A stretch of DNA of 64,000 nt from Chromatiaceae bacterium (GCA_016714645.1 JADKCI010000004.1:124001-188000), one strand, 5' to 3'; shown: positions 41,868 through 51,200, numbered from the stretch's first letter. The notes: generated by a model not told the origin, from the sequence alone. Program-made: numbers and translations.

Positions 41868-42836
41868 ATGTCCTTGAGTGAAATTCGGGGCCCCGTCGCC
41901 GCGGACCTGCGGGCGGTGGATGACCTTATTCTGCGTCGTCTCCAGTCCGATGTCGCCCTGATTAACCAAATCGGGCACTACATCGTCAACAGTGGGGGTA
42001 AGCGCCTGCGCCCGCTGGGCGTGTTGCTGAGTGCGCGTGCCTGTGGCTACGTGGGTGACCGTCATATCGATCTGGCGGCCGTCATCGAGTTTATCCATAC
42101 CGCGACCCTGCTCCACGATGACGTGGTGGACGGCTCCGATCAGCGCCGGCATCGCAACACGGCTAATGCCGTCTGGGGCAACGCCGCCAGTGTTCTGGTG
42201 GGGGATTTTCTCTATTCGCGCTCCTTCGAAATGATGGTGGATGTGGGCTCCATGCGGGTCATGGACATCCTTTCCCATGCCACCAGCCGCATCTCCGAGG
42301 GCGAGGTGTTGCAATTGCTGAACTGCAACGACGCGGATACCACCGAGGCGCGCTACATGGAGGTCATTGAGCGCAAGACGGCGACTCTCTTCCAGGCCGG
42401 CACCCGCATCGGCGCCGTGCTGGCCGACGCGCCCCCCGAGATCGAGACGGCCATGGCCGACTATGGCCGTCATCTGGGGGTTGCCTTCCAGTTGGTCGAC
42501 GATGCCCTCGACTATCGCGCCAAGAGCGAGGATCTGGGTAAAAATCTGGGTGACGATCTGGCCGAGGGCAAGCCGACTCTGCCGGTCATCCGCGCCCTGG
42601 CGGTCGGCACGCCGGAACAGCGGGCCCTGCTGCGGGAGGCCATCGAAAACGGCGGGCGCGAACGCATCACCGAGGTTGCGGCCGTAATTGATTCGACCGG
42701 TGGCATTGAGTACACTATATCGCTTGCTCGCCGACACGCAGCCTCCGCCAAACACGCGGTTGCCCTGCTTCCCGAGTCGGGGCAACGCGCGTCGCTGGAA
42801 ATGATGGTCGATTTCGCCGTCGCACGCACTTATTGA
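41868..42836 (+). CDS. ispB: Polyprenyl (octaprenyl) diphosphate synthase IspB
   Basis: A 322-aa trans-prenyltransferase that makes the ubiquinone/menaquinone side chain. The first aspartate-rich motif is in LLHDDVVDGSDQRR and the second in FQLVDDALDY. GGKRLRP and LVGDFLYSRSFEMM are also typical. Chain length (C40 or other) cannot be told reliably from sequence. The ATG at 41868 is used (41844 is possible). The tRNA-Pro gene begins at the base after the stop codon. Confidence 0.95.
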   Translation: MSLSEIRGPVAADLRAVDDLILRRLQSDVALINQIGHYIVNSGGKRLRPLGVLLSARACGYVGDRHIDLAAVIEFIHTATLLHDDVVDGSDQRRHRNTANAVWGNAASVLVGDFLYSRSFEMMVDVGSMRVMDILSHATSRISEGEVLQLLNCNDADTTEARYMEVIERKTATLFQAGTRIGAVLADAPPEIETAMADYGRHLGVAFQLVDDALDYRAKSEDLGKNLGDDLAEGKPTLPVIRALAVGTPEQRALLREAIENGGRERITEVAAVIDSTGGIEYTISLARRHAASAKHAVALLPESGQRASLEMMVDFAVARTY

Positions 42837-42913
42837 CGGGGTGTAGCTCAGCCTGGTAGAGCACTACGTTCGGGACGTAGGGGCCGGAGGTTCGAATCCT
42901 CTCACCCCGACCA
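42837..42913 (+). tRNA. tRNA-Pro (anticodon CGG)
   Basis: Acceptor arms CGGGGTG (42837-42843) and CACCCCG (42903-42909) pair fully. The D arm includes AGCTCAGCCTGGTAGAGC, the anticodon stem is CTACG / CGTAG with loop TTCGGGA (anticodon CGG), and the T arm has GGTTCGAATCC. CCA is encoded at 42911-42913. It directly abuts the ispB stop, so it may be released from the ispB transcript. Confidence 0.95.
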
Positions 42914-43217
42914 ACTTTTAGTTTGTCCCCCCAAGGTTTCCGCGTTCACTGACCACTTCGGAGTTGAGTTGCCGGCAGCGGTTCCAGTACGACTCCTGGT
43001 CTTACCCCCCTTTTCCACCAGTGGATGACGCCCTTTCACAGGGTGCCATGAGGGCGTGGCTGCATGCTGTCCCTGCTCATCTGCCGACAAAAATCCCTAC
43101 TTGTGCGTTATTTCAGGACAATTCCCGTCACTTGAAAAATGTTTGATCAATGCCGGACTTCTTGGAAAGTTTTGCTTCGGCAATCTGTTGTCTTGACGTT
43201 ACTGGAGGATTTGGAGA
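42914..43217 (+). other. Gap after tRNA-Pro, no gene seen
   Basis: About 300 bp without a convincing gene. Base composition falls toward its right end (43080-43217), where an AT-rich stretch leads into the SHOCT gene with a GGAGGATTTGGAG ribosome-binding region. I found no repeat of the tRNA 3' end that would mark an attachment site. Confidence 0.5.
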
Positions 43218-43559
43218 ATGGCGGCATCACTCAAAATATTCGGCATCATCCTGGGATTACTTGGTTTAGGTATTGTCTATTTAGTCCCTTGGGATCACCC
43301 AAATTTTGCTGGCTATCTTATGACGTTCTGGATACCTGCCGTGGTTTTTTATGGCATGGGATCCCTGATAAGCAGTAGAGATGCCAAATATAAGGAACAC
43401 CATGATGATCTGGATGCTGGGCCCGACGAAGCTAGAGGAAACCCAGGCTCTGAAAATATTGAAGGACGGTTACGTAAATTGGATAAGCTAAAGGAAAATG
43501 GTGTGATCAGTGAGCTTGAGTGGGAAGGAAGACGAGCGGAAATACTTGATGAAGTTTGA
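43218..43559 (+). CDS. Small membrane protein with C-terminal SHOCT domain
   Basis: A 113-aa protein with two membrane helices in its first 50 residues (KIFGIILGLLGLGIVYLV and FAGYLMTFWIPAVVFYG), a charged linker and a C-terminal SHOCT motif (IEGRLRKLDKLKENGVISEL then EWEGRRAEILDEV). SHOCT modules are short oligomerisation helices. Its DNA is visibly AT-richer than the surrounding genes, suggesting acquisition. Function unknown. Confidence 0.8.
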   Translation: MAASLKIFGIILGLLGLGIVYLVPWDHPNFAGYLMTFWIPAVVFYGMGSLISSRDAKYKEHHDDLDAGPDEARGNPGSENIEGRLRKLDKLKENGVISELEWEGRRAEILDEV

Positions 43560-43701
43560 ACTACTTGCGCTATTTAGGTTGGAAAAAAAGGCAAGGGATT
43601 CGACGATGGTTGTCAAGATTTTTAGCAAAAGTCCGCCGAGGTCGCTGTGCGCGGCTAATGTCGACCCGGTCAAGCCTCGACATCGACCGGACCCTGCCTT
43701 G

Positions 43702-43842
43702 TCAGGTCGAGGCCACTTGGTCATCTGCGAGCACGCCGTCGAGCAAGTCGTGGGTTCGCTGATGGCGGGGCGGGATGAGGCGGTGTTCGATGTCCTGTTC
43801 GGCGCGGAACCGGTCGCAGCGTTGCCGCCCGCTCATTTCATT
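43702..43842 (-). pseudogene. Possible IS481-type transposase relic
   Basis: On the minus strand this encodes QRCDRFRAEQDIEHRLIPPR, close to the IS481-type transposase stretch that precedes PQTNGMVERFNGR, but the continuation (HQRTHDLLDGVLADDQVAST) has lost the expected sequence and ends in a stop. It lies in a 436-bp gap (43560-43995) with no intact gene. The call rests on one short motif. Confidence 0.35.
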
Positions 43843-43995
43843 CGCGGCGCATGGCCCGCGTAGCTCGGGCAATCTGGCGCAGCTTGAGGTGCATGGCTCG
43901 GCCCTCGTGGCATCCGGGGCGCGAATAATTCCCGTGTGCCCAGGGACCATTGGTCCTATCCTACCCAAATCGTCCCTAGCTGGTTTCGAAGTGTC

Positions 43996-45222
43996 ATGAC
44001 AAAGGCCTCCCTGCTGGCGCTCTTGCTTGCTCTCTTGGCTGGCGGTCTCGCCCTGCCTCCCCGTTCTGGCCTGGCGGCCGGCGATGCCGTCAGGCAGGTG
44101 CTGGCGCTGAAGGATGCCAGCCTGATCCTCGAGGTGGACGGCCAGGTGCGCATCGCCCACCTGGCGGATCAACCCATGATTCCTGCCTCCACCATGAAGG
44201 TGGTGACGGCCCTGGCGGCTATTCAGCGCTGGGGGCTGGATCATCGTTTCCACACGGATTTTTCTACTCTTGATGGCTGGCTCTGGGTTACGGGCGGCGA
44301 TCCCTACCTGGTATCCGAGGAGCTTGATCGCCTGGTGGCGGGTTTGAAGAGCCAAGGCCTGCGTTCGGTGGCGGGGATCGGGCTGGATGATGGCCTTTTT
44401 GCGCCGGGTCTGAGTATTGATGGGCGCTCCTCCAGTGACAATCCCTACGATGCCCCGGTGACGGCCCTGGCGGTCAACTTTAACACCCTGGCCCTGACAA
44501 AGGAGGGGGGTAAGGTCCTGAGTGGCGAGTCCCAGACGCCCATGACCCCCCTGGGGCGGGAGATCGCCGCCCGGTTGGGGCTAGGCAAGCACCGGGTCAA
44601 CCTCAAGGATCGGCAGATGGCCCTGCGTTATGCCGGTGAGGTTCTGGCGGCCAAGCTGGAAGCGGCTGGGATTGCGGTGAAGGGCGATTTCCGCTTCGGC
44701 CAGGTGCCTTCCGGGGCCAAGCGCCTTTATCGGCACGAGAGTAGCCGAAATTTGCGCGAGGTCCTGACCTCCATGCTGGAATACTCCAATAATTTCATCG
44801 CCAATTACCTCTTCGTCATGCTGGGCGGCAAGGAGGGCCAGCGGGCACTGGGCATGGCCCAGGCGCAACAGGCAGCCCGAAAGTGGGTGGACCAGGCATT
44901 TCGCTGGCGTGATTACCGGATCGAGGATGGTGCCGGCCTGTCTCGCGCCAATCGCCTCAGCGCGCGCCAGTTGCTGGAGGCGGTGAAGGCCTTCGCACCC
45001 CACCGCGACTTGCTGCCAGCGCATGGGGGGGTGGCCAGGGCCAAGACGGGAAGCCTGAAAGGGGTCAGTACTTATGCGGGTTTCGTGCGGCGCGAGGGCC
45101 GGTGGGAGCCTTTCGGACTCATGATCAACGAGCCGGTGGCCTATAATCTGCGGCTGGAGGTCGCCGATACCCTGGCGCGGGCCCCCGATGTTTCCCGCTA
45201 TTGCCCAGGGTCCAAGTGTTGA
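43996..45222 (+). CDS. dacB: D-alanyl-D-alanine carboxypeptidase/endopeptidase (DacB, PBP4 type)
   Basis: A 408-aa periplasmic class C penicillin-binding protein that trims or cleaves peptidoglycan cross-links. A signal peptide (TKASLLALLLALLAGGLAL) is followed by the SxxK motif in IPASTMKVV (Ser65, Lys68), the SxN motif in MLEYSNNFIAN and the KTG box in AKTGSLKGVSTYAG. It is somewhat shorter than E. coli PBP4. The ATG at 43996 gives a clean signal peptide; the frame to 43936 does not. Seventeen nt upstream of the protease gene. Confidence 0.93.
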   Translation: MTKASLLALLLALLAGGLALPPRSGLAAGDAVRQVLALKDASLILEVDGQVRIAHLADQPMIPASTMKVVTALAAIQRWGLDHRFHTDFSTLDGWLWVTGGDPYLVSEELDRLVAGLKSQGLRSVAGIGLDDGLFAPGLSIDGRSSSDNPYDAPVTALAVNFNTLALTKEGGKVLSGESQTPMTPLGREIAARLGLGKHRVNLKDRQMALRYAGEVLAAKLEAAGIAVKGDFRFGQVPSGAKRLYRHESSRNLREVLTSMLEYSNNFIANYLFVMLGGKEGQRALGMAQAQQAARKWVDQAFRWRDYRIEDGAGLSRANRLSARQLLEAVKAFAPHRDLLPAHGGVARAKTGSLKGVSTYAGFVRREGRWEPFGLMINEPVAYNLRLEVADTLARAPDVSRYCPGSKC

Positions 45223-45238
45223 CCCCCGGACAGACGCC

Positions 45239-46078
45239 ATGATCCCCTTCCATCGCCTCCTCGCCCTGGCGGCCACCCTCCTGGCGATGGCCCTGGCCGG
45301 CTGCGCCCCCCTGTCCACGGCCCCCGTGGCCGGGGAGGGCGGCCGGGATACCCTGGAAGTGCCCTTCCGCCGGGGTGGCAACCCGACCCTGGCGCCCCTC
45401 TTGCGTCAGGTCACGCCAGCGGTGGTGAACGTCGCCGTGGAGACCACCATCCCCCAGCGCGATCATCCCTTTCTGAGCGACCCTAACTTTCGCCGCTTCC
45501 TGGAGACCATGGACATCCCCTTCCCGGAATCCGTGGAAGGCGGGCGCCAGCAGAGCGTGGGTTCTGGGCTGATCGTCGATGCCGCCCAGGGCTATGTCCT
45601 GACCAACGCCCATGTCATCAAGGACGCCAGCCGCATCACGGTCACCCTCAAGGACCGGCGCAGCTTCTCCGCCCGCTTGTTGGGCACCGACGCGGCGGCC
45701 GATATCGCCGTGCTGGTGCTGACGCCCGTGCCGCCCGGGCTCGCGGCCCTGCAATTTGGCGACTCGGACCGTCTGGAGGTGGGTGATTTCGTCCTGGCTA
45801 TCGGCAATCCCTTCGGCATTGGCCAGACGGTCACCTCTGGCATCATCAGCGCCCTGGGGCGCGAGGGCATGGGCGGCGCCGGGGTCGGCGGTCTGATTCA
45901 GACCGACGCCTCCATCAATCCGGGCAATTCCGGAGGGCCCCTCATCGATTTGAGCGGCCTGGTGGTGGGTATCAACACCGCCCTGTTGGGGCCGACGGGC
46001 GGTAATGTTGGCATCGGATTTGCCACCCCCGCCAACCGCGCCCAGGTCGCGCTGCGGCGAGTGATCGCCAGGCACTGA
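45239..46078 (+). CDS. HtrA/DegP-type serine protease lipoprotein without PDZ domain
   Basis: A 279-aa protease. The signal peptide ends with the lipobox LAGC (Cys22), so it should be lipid-anchored. The trypsin-like domain has His125 in LTNAHVIKD, Asp155 in DAAADIAVLV and Ser231 in NPGNSGGPL. The sequence stops right after the protease fold at ANRAQVALRRVIARH, with no PDZ domain where DegP, DegQ and DegS have one or two. It is 3 nt upstream of xthA. Confidence 0.9.
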   Translation: MIPFHRLLALAATLLAMALAGCAPLSTAPVAGEGGRDTLEVPFRRGGNPTLAPLLRQVTPAVVNVAVETTIPQRDHPFLSDPNFRRFLETMDIPFPESVEGGRQQSVGSGLIVDAAQGYVLTNAHVIKDASRITVTLKDRRSFSARLLGTDAAADIAVLVLTPVPPGLAALQFGDSDRLEVGDFVLAIGNPFGIGQTVTSGIISALGREGMGGAGVGGLIQTDASINPGNSGGPLIDLSGLVVGINTALLGPTGGNVGIGFATPANRAQVALRRVIARH

Positions 46079-46080
46079 CC

Positions 46081-46899
46081 ATGTTCAAGATTGTTTCATT
46101 CAATATCAATGGGATCCGTGCCCGGCCCCATCAATTGGCGGCGCTCAAGGTCCGCCATGATCCCGATGTCATCGGTCTCCAGGAATCCAAGGTGCATGAC
46201 GAGTCCTTCCCCCTCGACATCACGGAGGGGCTGGGCTATCAGGCTGAATTCCATGGCCAGAAGTCCCATTATGGAGTGGTCCTGCTCAGCAAGGCGCAAC
46301 CTTTGGAGATCAGCAAAGGCTTGCCGCATGACCCCCTGGATGCCCAACGCCGCGTCATCACCGGCCGCTATGCCCTGCCTAATGGCGAGGCGGTTACGGT
46401 TATCAACGCCTATTTCCCGCAGGGGGAAGGGCGCGCTAACCCGGTTAAATTTCCCGCCAAGCGGCAGTTTTACGCGGACCTGGCTGCCTACGCGCGCGAC
46501 TGTTTCACCCCCGACCAGAATCTGGTCGTCCTGGGCGATATGAATGTGGCGCCTCTGGACCTGGACATCGGCATCGGTGCGCACAACGCCAAGCGCTGGC
46601 TGCGGGAAGGCAAGTGCAGTTTTCTGCCCGAGGAGCGGGAATGGCTCGCCACCCTCCAGGGTTTTGGACTGGTGGACGCCTATCGCCTGAAATATCCGGA
46701 AATCGATGATCGCTTCAGTTGGTTTGATTACCGCAGCCGTGGCTTTGAGCAGGAACCCAAGCATGGCCTGCGCATCGATCTCGTCCTGGTTACCGCCCCC
46801 CTGGCCAGCCGTCTGGTGGATGTGGGCATCGACTACGATATCCGCGCCATGGACAAGCCTTCCGACCATTGTCCCGTCTGGATCAGCCTCGACCTCTGA
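46081..46899 (+). CDS. xthA: Exodeoxyribonuclease III
   Basis: A 272-aa AP endonuclease/3'-5' exonuclease of base-excision repair. Motifs are IVSFNINGIRARPHQL, GLQESKVHD (metal-binding Glu), INAYFPQGE, LGDMNVAPLDLD and the C-terminal SDHCPVW with the catalytic His. The full family length is present. Only 2 nt separate it from the protease gene. Confidence 0.96.
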   Translation: MFKIVSFNINGIRARPHQLAALKVRHDPDVIGLQESKVHDESFPLDITEGLGYQAEFHGQKSHYGVVLLSKAQPLEISKGLPHDPLDAQRRVITGRYALPNGEAVTVINAYFPQGEGRANPVKFPAKRQFYADLAAYARDCFTPDQNLVVLGDMNVAPLDLDIGIGAHNAKRWLREGKCSFLPEEREWLATLQGFGLVDAYRLKYPEIDDRFSWFDYRSRGFEQEPKHGLRIDLVLVTAPLASRLVDVGIDYDIRAMDKPSDHCPVWISLDL

Positions 46900-46935
46900 G
46901 GTTCTCGCCCCCTGTCCCGTGCCTCCCGGTTGCGG

Positions 46936-48693
46936 CTAGTCGCCGCGATTGAGGGCATCCAGCAGATCCTCCGCTGGTTCGTTGTCCAGACGGCCATACA
47001 GGTCGGCGACGGCCTCTTCGAGTCGGGCGGTATCGGCCTCGAGAATAATTTCCTTGATCTCCAGCAGAGAACCCGGCTGCATGCTGAATTGACGCAGACC
47101 CAGGCCTAGGAGCAGGCGGGTAAAGCGGCGGTCGCCGGCCATCTCGCCGCACATGGCTACCGGGGTCGCCTGGCGGCGGCCCGCCGCGATCACCATCCGG
47201 ATCAGGCGCAGGACCGCCGGGTGCAGGGGGTCGTAGAGGTAGTTGACCGTATCGTCGATGCGATCAGTAGCCAGGGTGTACTGGATCAGGTCGTTGGTGC
47301 CGATGGAGAGGAAGTCCAGCCGGTTGGCGAAGGCGTCGGCGCAGAGGGCGGCGGCGGGGATCTCGATCATGCCCCCGACAGGCATCTTAGGGTCGAACGG
47401 CAGGCCTTCCTGGGTCAACTCCCGACGTGCCTGGGCGAGGAGGGCACGGGTATGGTCCACCTCCCCCAGATTGGTGAGCATGGGCAGCATGAGCCGCACC
47501 GGGCCCTCCGCGGAGGCGCGCAGGATGGCGCGCAGCTGGGGCCGGAAGAGATCCAGATCCTTGAGGCAGAGGCGGATGGCGCGGAGTCCCAGGGCCGGGT
47601 TGCAGGCGGCGGCGCAATGGGCCGAGGCCGAGCCATCCACCTGTTTGTCGGCCCCCAGGTCCAGGGTGCGAATGGTGATGGGGATGCCGCCCAGGCCTTG
47701 GATAACCTGGCGATAGGCGGCCAGGTGTTCCTCCTCGTTGGGCTGCCCCTCGCGGTTCATGTACAGGAACTCGGTGCGGTAAAGGCCGACGCCCACGGCG
47801 CCGTTAGCGCGGGCGAGTTGAGCGTCATCGGGGAGTTCCAGGTTGGCGAGGAGTTCGATGGGCTGGCCGTCCCGGGTCTGGCAGGGATCCTGGAGCAGGC
47901 GCCGCAGCCGGTTGCGCCGGGCGCTCAGGGCGATGAGGCGCTGGCGATAGTGATTGAGGATGCGGTAGTCGGCGCCTGCGATGACGGTCCCCGCCTCGCC
48001 ATCCACCACCAGGATCTCGCCTTGATGCAGGTAGCGGGTGGCGTTGCGCACCCCCATGACCGCGGGGATGTTGAGGCTGCGGGCCAGGATGGCGGTGTGG
48101 GACAGGGGGCCGCCAAACTCGGTCACCAGGGCCACGGCGCCGCGATGGCGGAGCAGCAGGGTATCCGCCGGGGAGATGCCATGGGCGACGATGACGCAGC
48201 CCGAAATCTCGCTCTCGGGGTCGCGGAGCCCTGGGGTGCCGGGGGCGCCGGCAACAAGGAAGTCCAGAATATGATGGATGACTTGGTCGATATCATCACG
48301 GCGGCCGCGCAGGTAGGGGTCGTCCATTTCTTCGAAGATACGCGCCAGATCGTCGCGATGCTGCCGCAAGGCCCATTCCGCCGAGAAGAGGTGGTTGCGG
48401 ATGAGGTCGCGGGCTGGTTCCACCAGGGCCGCGTCTTCCAGAATCAGCAGGTGCGAATCGATGAACTCGGCCAGGCTGAGCGGCGAGGCCTGTGAAACCT
48501 GATGGCGTACCGCCTGGAGTGCCCTCTGGGAGGCCGCCAGCGCATCCTCCAGGCGCGCGATTTCCAGGTGCACGTCACCGGGCTCGATGACCCGGGGCGC
48601 AACGGGCATGGACCCGCGCTCCATCCGATAGACCGGGCCCAGGGCGACGGCCTGGCTGGTGGAGACGCCGAGCCCGACCAGGACGACCGTCAT
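46936..48693 (-). CDS. ptsI: PTS enzyme I (PtsI type)
   Basis: A 585-aa phosphoenolpyruvate-protein phosphotransferase that starts the PTS phosphate relay. His199 in GGPLSHTAILARS is the phosphorylated residue; the C-terminal PEP-binding barrel has GLYRTEFLYMNR, GGMIEIPAA, SIGTNDLIQYTLATDR and VAMCGEMAGD. It lacks an N-terminal GAF domain, so it is PtsI and not PtsP. It overlaps ptsH by 4 nt. There is no sugar permease nearby, so the relay is likely regulatory. Confidence 0.95.
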   Translation of the reverse strand: MTVVLVGLGVSTSQAVALGPVYRMERGSMPVAPRVIEPGDVHLEIARLEDALAASQRALQAVRHQVSQASPLSLAEFIDSHLLILEDAALVEPARDLIRNHLFSAEWALRQHRDDLARIFEEMDDPYLRGRRDDIDQVIHHILDFLVAGAPGTPGLRDPESEISGCVIVAHGISPADTLLLRHRGAVALVTEFGGPLSHTAILARSLNIPAVMGVRNATRYLHQGEILVVDGEAGTVIAGADYRILNHYRQRLIALSARRNRLRRLLQDPCQTRDGQPIELLANLELPDDAQLARANGAVGVGLYRTEFLYMNREGQPNEEEHLAAYRQVIQGLGGIPITIRTLDLGADKQVDGSASAHCAAACNPALGLRAIRLCLKDLDLFRPQLRAILRASAEGPVRLMLPMLTNLGEVDHTRALLAQARRELTQEGLPFDPKMPVGGMIEIPAAALCADAFANRLDFLSIGTNDLIQYTLATDRIDDTVNYLYDPLHPAVLRLIRMVIAAGRRQATPVAMCGEMAGDRRFTRLLLGLGLRQFSMQPGSLLEIKEIILEADTARLEEAVADLYGRLDNEPAEDLLDALNRGD

Positions 48694-48959
48694 TCACCCT
48701 CCCCGAAGCGATCGGCGATGAGGCACTCCAGGGCGGCGCAGGCCGGGACCTCGTCCTCGCCCTGGATGTGCAGCGTGATGCGCGCCCCTTGGGCGGCGGC
48801 CAGCATCATGACCCCCATGATGCTCTTGCCATTGACCTTGCGGCCGTCGCGCTCGACCTGGATAAGGCTGCTGAAAGCGCCCGCGCAGGTGACGAATTTG
48901 GCGGAGGCCCGGGCATGCAGGCCCAGCCGGTTGACGATTTCCACTTCCTTGATAATCAA
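48690..48959 (-). CDS. ptsH: Phosphocarrier protein HPr
   Basis: An 89-aa phosphocarrier. With a TTG start at 48959, which overlaps the upstream stop as TTGA, His15 (RLGLHARAS) and Ser46 (NGKSIMGVM) fall exactly at the canonical positions. This decides for TTG over the longer frame to 48983. Ser46 and the hprK gene in the same cluster suggest Ser phosphorylation control. Next to EIIA-Man and EI in one transcript. Confidence 0.95.
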   Translation of the reverse strand: MIIKEVEIVNRLGLHARASAKFVTCAGAFSSLIQVERDGRKVNGKSIMGVMMLAAAQGARITLHIQGEDEVPACAALECLIADRFGEGE

Positions 48960-49381
48960 GGCATAACCCCCATGGCCGCGCACTGCTGGCTGGCGCAGAT
49001 CAGGACGCCGTCGCGCCCCCCGGCCTCCACCTTCAGGGCGAGTTCCGCCAGGGGCAGCCGGGGGTAGTTCAGTGCCCGGACCAGCATCGGCAGATTCAGG
49101 CCAGCGACGATCTGGATGGCCCCCGGCCCGCCTTGCAGGGAGCAGGCAATGTTGGCCGGCGTGGAGCCGTAAAGGTCGGCGAGAACCAGAACGCCATCCC
49201 CGCTATCGACCTCCAAGGCCAGTCGCAGGGCCTCGGCCAGCAAGGCGTCCCGCTGGGTTTCGTCGGTGACGGCCAAGGCGCGGGCCGCGACGGGGCAGGT
49301 GCCACCCAGAATGCGCGTGGCGGTGTAAAGCAGATTGGCGCCGATGTCGCCGTGGGTGATGAGGAGGAGTCCGACGCTCAT
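48956..49381 (-). CDS. PTS EIIA component, mannose family
   Basis: A 141-aa EIIA-Man-type domain. His10 in LLLITHGDIG is the phosphorylation site; VLVLADLYGSTPANIA is the other conserved segment. No EIIB, C or D partner follows, so it probably signals rather than transports sugar. Start overlaps the rapZ stop (ATGA) and stop overlaps HPr. Confidence 0.93.
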   Translation of the reverse strand: MSVGLLLITHGDIGANLLYTATRILGGTCPVAARALAVTDETQRDALLAEALRLALEVDSGDGVLVLADLYGSTPANIACSLQGGPGAIQIVAGLNLPMLVRALNYPRLPLAELALKVEAGGRDGVLICASQQCAAMGVMP

Positions 49382-50241
49382 GAGAGTTCCCGGTGGCGGA
49401 GCATGACCTTGCGACCCAGGGCGGCGAAGTGGTCGCGCAGTCTTTCTCCTACATAGACCGAGCGATGCTGGCCACCCGTGCAGCCGATGGCGATGGTGAG
49501 GTAGCTGCGTCCATCGGCCTCGAAGCGCGGGACCCAGCGTTCGAAGAAGCAGGAGAGGTCCTGGACCATCTCCGCGACCTCGGGCGATTCCTCCAGAAAG
49601 CGGGCGACCTCGGGGTCGCGGCCCGTCTGGGGGCGGAGGTGAGGCTGCCAGTGAGGATTCGGCAGGCAGCGGACATCGATGACAAAATCCACGTCGCGGG
49701 GCACGCCCTGTTTGAAGCCGAAGGTCTGAATCAGCAGCGAGACCTGGCGCGGGCTCGATTCCTGGAAGTGGCCCAGCACCCGATCCCGCAACTGGTGAAC
49801 ATTGGTATGGGTGGTATCGATGCGCAGGTCCGCTATGTCCAGGATGGGTGCCAGCAGGGTCCGCTCGAGATTGATGGCCTCCGCCAGGGAAAGATTCTCG
49901 GCGGTAAGGGGGTGTTTGCGCCGGGTCTCGCTGAATCGCTTGATCAGGGACTCGGGGCTTGCCTCCAGATACATGACGTGACACTCGACGCCGCGGCCCC
50001 GCAGGTCGGCCACCAGTTCCGGGACCTCGCCGAGCCGTTCGGGCTGGTTGCGGGCGTCGATACCGACGGCGGTGCGGGTCATCTGCGGGCTGGCGGCCTC
50101 CTCCAGGCCGTGAGCCAGTTCACGCAACAGAAAAAGCGGCAGATTATCGATGCAGTAGAAGCCGAGATCCTCCAGGGTGTGGAGGGCAACACTCTTGCCC
50201 GAGCCCGAGAGGCCGCTGACGATGATGAGCCTTACACCCAC
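49378..50241 (-). CDS. rapZ: RNase adapter protein RapZ
   Basis: A 287-aa P-loop protein that in E. coli targets the small RNA GlmZ to RNase E and so controls amino-sugar synthesis. The Walker A GLSGSGKS is at 10-17 and the C-terminal domain has VDFVIDVRCLPNPHW and the GCTGGQHRSVYVGE segment. Part of the rpoN-hpf-ptsN-hprK-rapZ order. The start overlaps hprK by 10 nt. Confidence 0.96.
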   Translation of the reverse strand: MGVRLIIVSGLSGSGKSVALHTLEDLGFYCIDNLPLFLLRELAHGLEEAASPQMTRTAVGIDARNQPERLGEVPELVADLRGRGVECHVMYLEASPESLIKRFSETRRKHPLTAENLSLAEAINLERTLLAPILDIADLRIDTTHTNVHQLRDRVLGHFQESSPRQVSLLIQTFGFKQGVPRDVDFVIDVRCLPNPHWQPHLRPQTGRDPEVARFLEESPEVAEMVQDLSCFFERWVPRFEADGRSYLTIAIGCTGGQHRSVYVGERLRDHFAALGRKVMLRHRELS

Positions 50242-51200
50242 TCGGGGTCTCCATCAGGTGCATGGCCTTGCAGGGCACGCAACTGGCGTTCGGTGAAATC
50301 GATGCCCGCGTCATAGCCCCGGCTGCGCTGCACCTGGCTGCGCACCGCCGCCTCCACCAGGATCGCCAGATTGCGACCCGGGGCGACGGGCATGGTGACC
50401 TCGGGAACGCTCACGCCGAGGATGGTCCGCATGGTCTTGGATCCGCCCAGGCGGTCGATGCCGAGGAGACCGGCGGCGTCCAGGGTGCGCAGGTTGACGA
50501 TGAGGTTGAGCCGCTTACGCTGGCGGACGGCGCTTTCGCCAAACATGGCGCGAATATTGAGGATGCCGAGTCCGCGCACCTCCAGGAAGTCGCGGAGCAG
50601 GGGCGGACAGAAGCCCTCCAGCATCTCCGGGGCCAGGTTGGCGAATTCGGGGGCGTCGTCGGCGATCAACCGATGTCCACGGTTGATCAGTTCCAGCGCC
50701 AACTCACTCTTGCCGACCGCGGGATCGCCGATCAACAGGACCCCGGTACCCAACACCTCCATGAAGACGCCATGGATAACGACGCGGGGGGCCAGTTTGA
50801 GGGTGAGGTAGTAGTGCAGATAGCCAATGATCTCCTCGTCCGGCAGGGGCGAGGCCAGTAGCGGGATGCCCAGGCGTTTCGTAGCTGCCAGCAGGTGATG
50901 ATCGGGCTCAATGCCGTGGGAGAGAATGATGGCCGCGGGTTGACTGGTAAGTTGCCGGTTCAGCGCATCCCGGCGAGAATCCTCGCCCATGTCCTCGAAA
51001 TAGCGCTGTTCGGCCAGGCCGATGACCTGGAGCCGATTGGGATGGATACCGTTGAGCGGGCCGACCAGGGATTGACGACCGAGAGAACCTTCCCCGCCGA
51101 GCAGCGGGACGGGCGGGTGGGGTGGCGCCGTCAACCAACTCAGTTGGAGGCGCGGACCCATACGCTCGACCAGGTCGTTGAGAGTGCGCAGCTTAGTCAT
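50232..51200 (-). CDS. hprK: HPr kinase/phosphorylase HprK
   Basis: A 322-aa bifunctional kinase/phosphorylase acting on HPr Ser46. The Walker A GDPAVGKSELALE is near 159-171, and LEVRGLGILNIRAMFGESA is the HprK signature. Presence of HprK in a proteobacterium next to HPr with an intact Ser46 indicates a regulatory PTS. It overlaps ptsN by 4 nt and rapZ by 10 nt. Confidence 0.95.
   Translation of the reverse strand: MTKLRTLNDLVERMGPRLQLSWLTAPPHPPVPLLGGEGSLGRQSLVGPLNGIHPNRLQVIGLAEQRYFEDMGEDSRRDALNRQLTSQPAAIILSHGIEPDHHLLAATKRLGIPLLASPLPDEEIIGYLHYYLTLKLAPRVVIHGVFMEVLGTGVLLIGDPAVGKSELALELINRGHRLIADDAPEFANLAPEMLEGFCPPLLRDFLEVRGLGILNIRAMFGESAVRQRKRLNLIVNLRTLDAAGLLGIDRLGGSKTMRTILGVSVPEVTMPVAPGRNLAILVEAAVRSQVQRSRGYDAGIDFTERQLRALQGHAPDGDPEWV

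Noticed and set aside
42837..43217. Possible attL/attR at tRNA-Pro
   Set aside because: No second copy of the tRNA 3' end was found in the window by eye.
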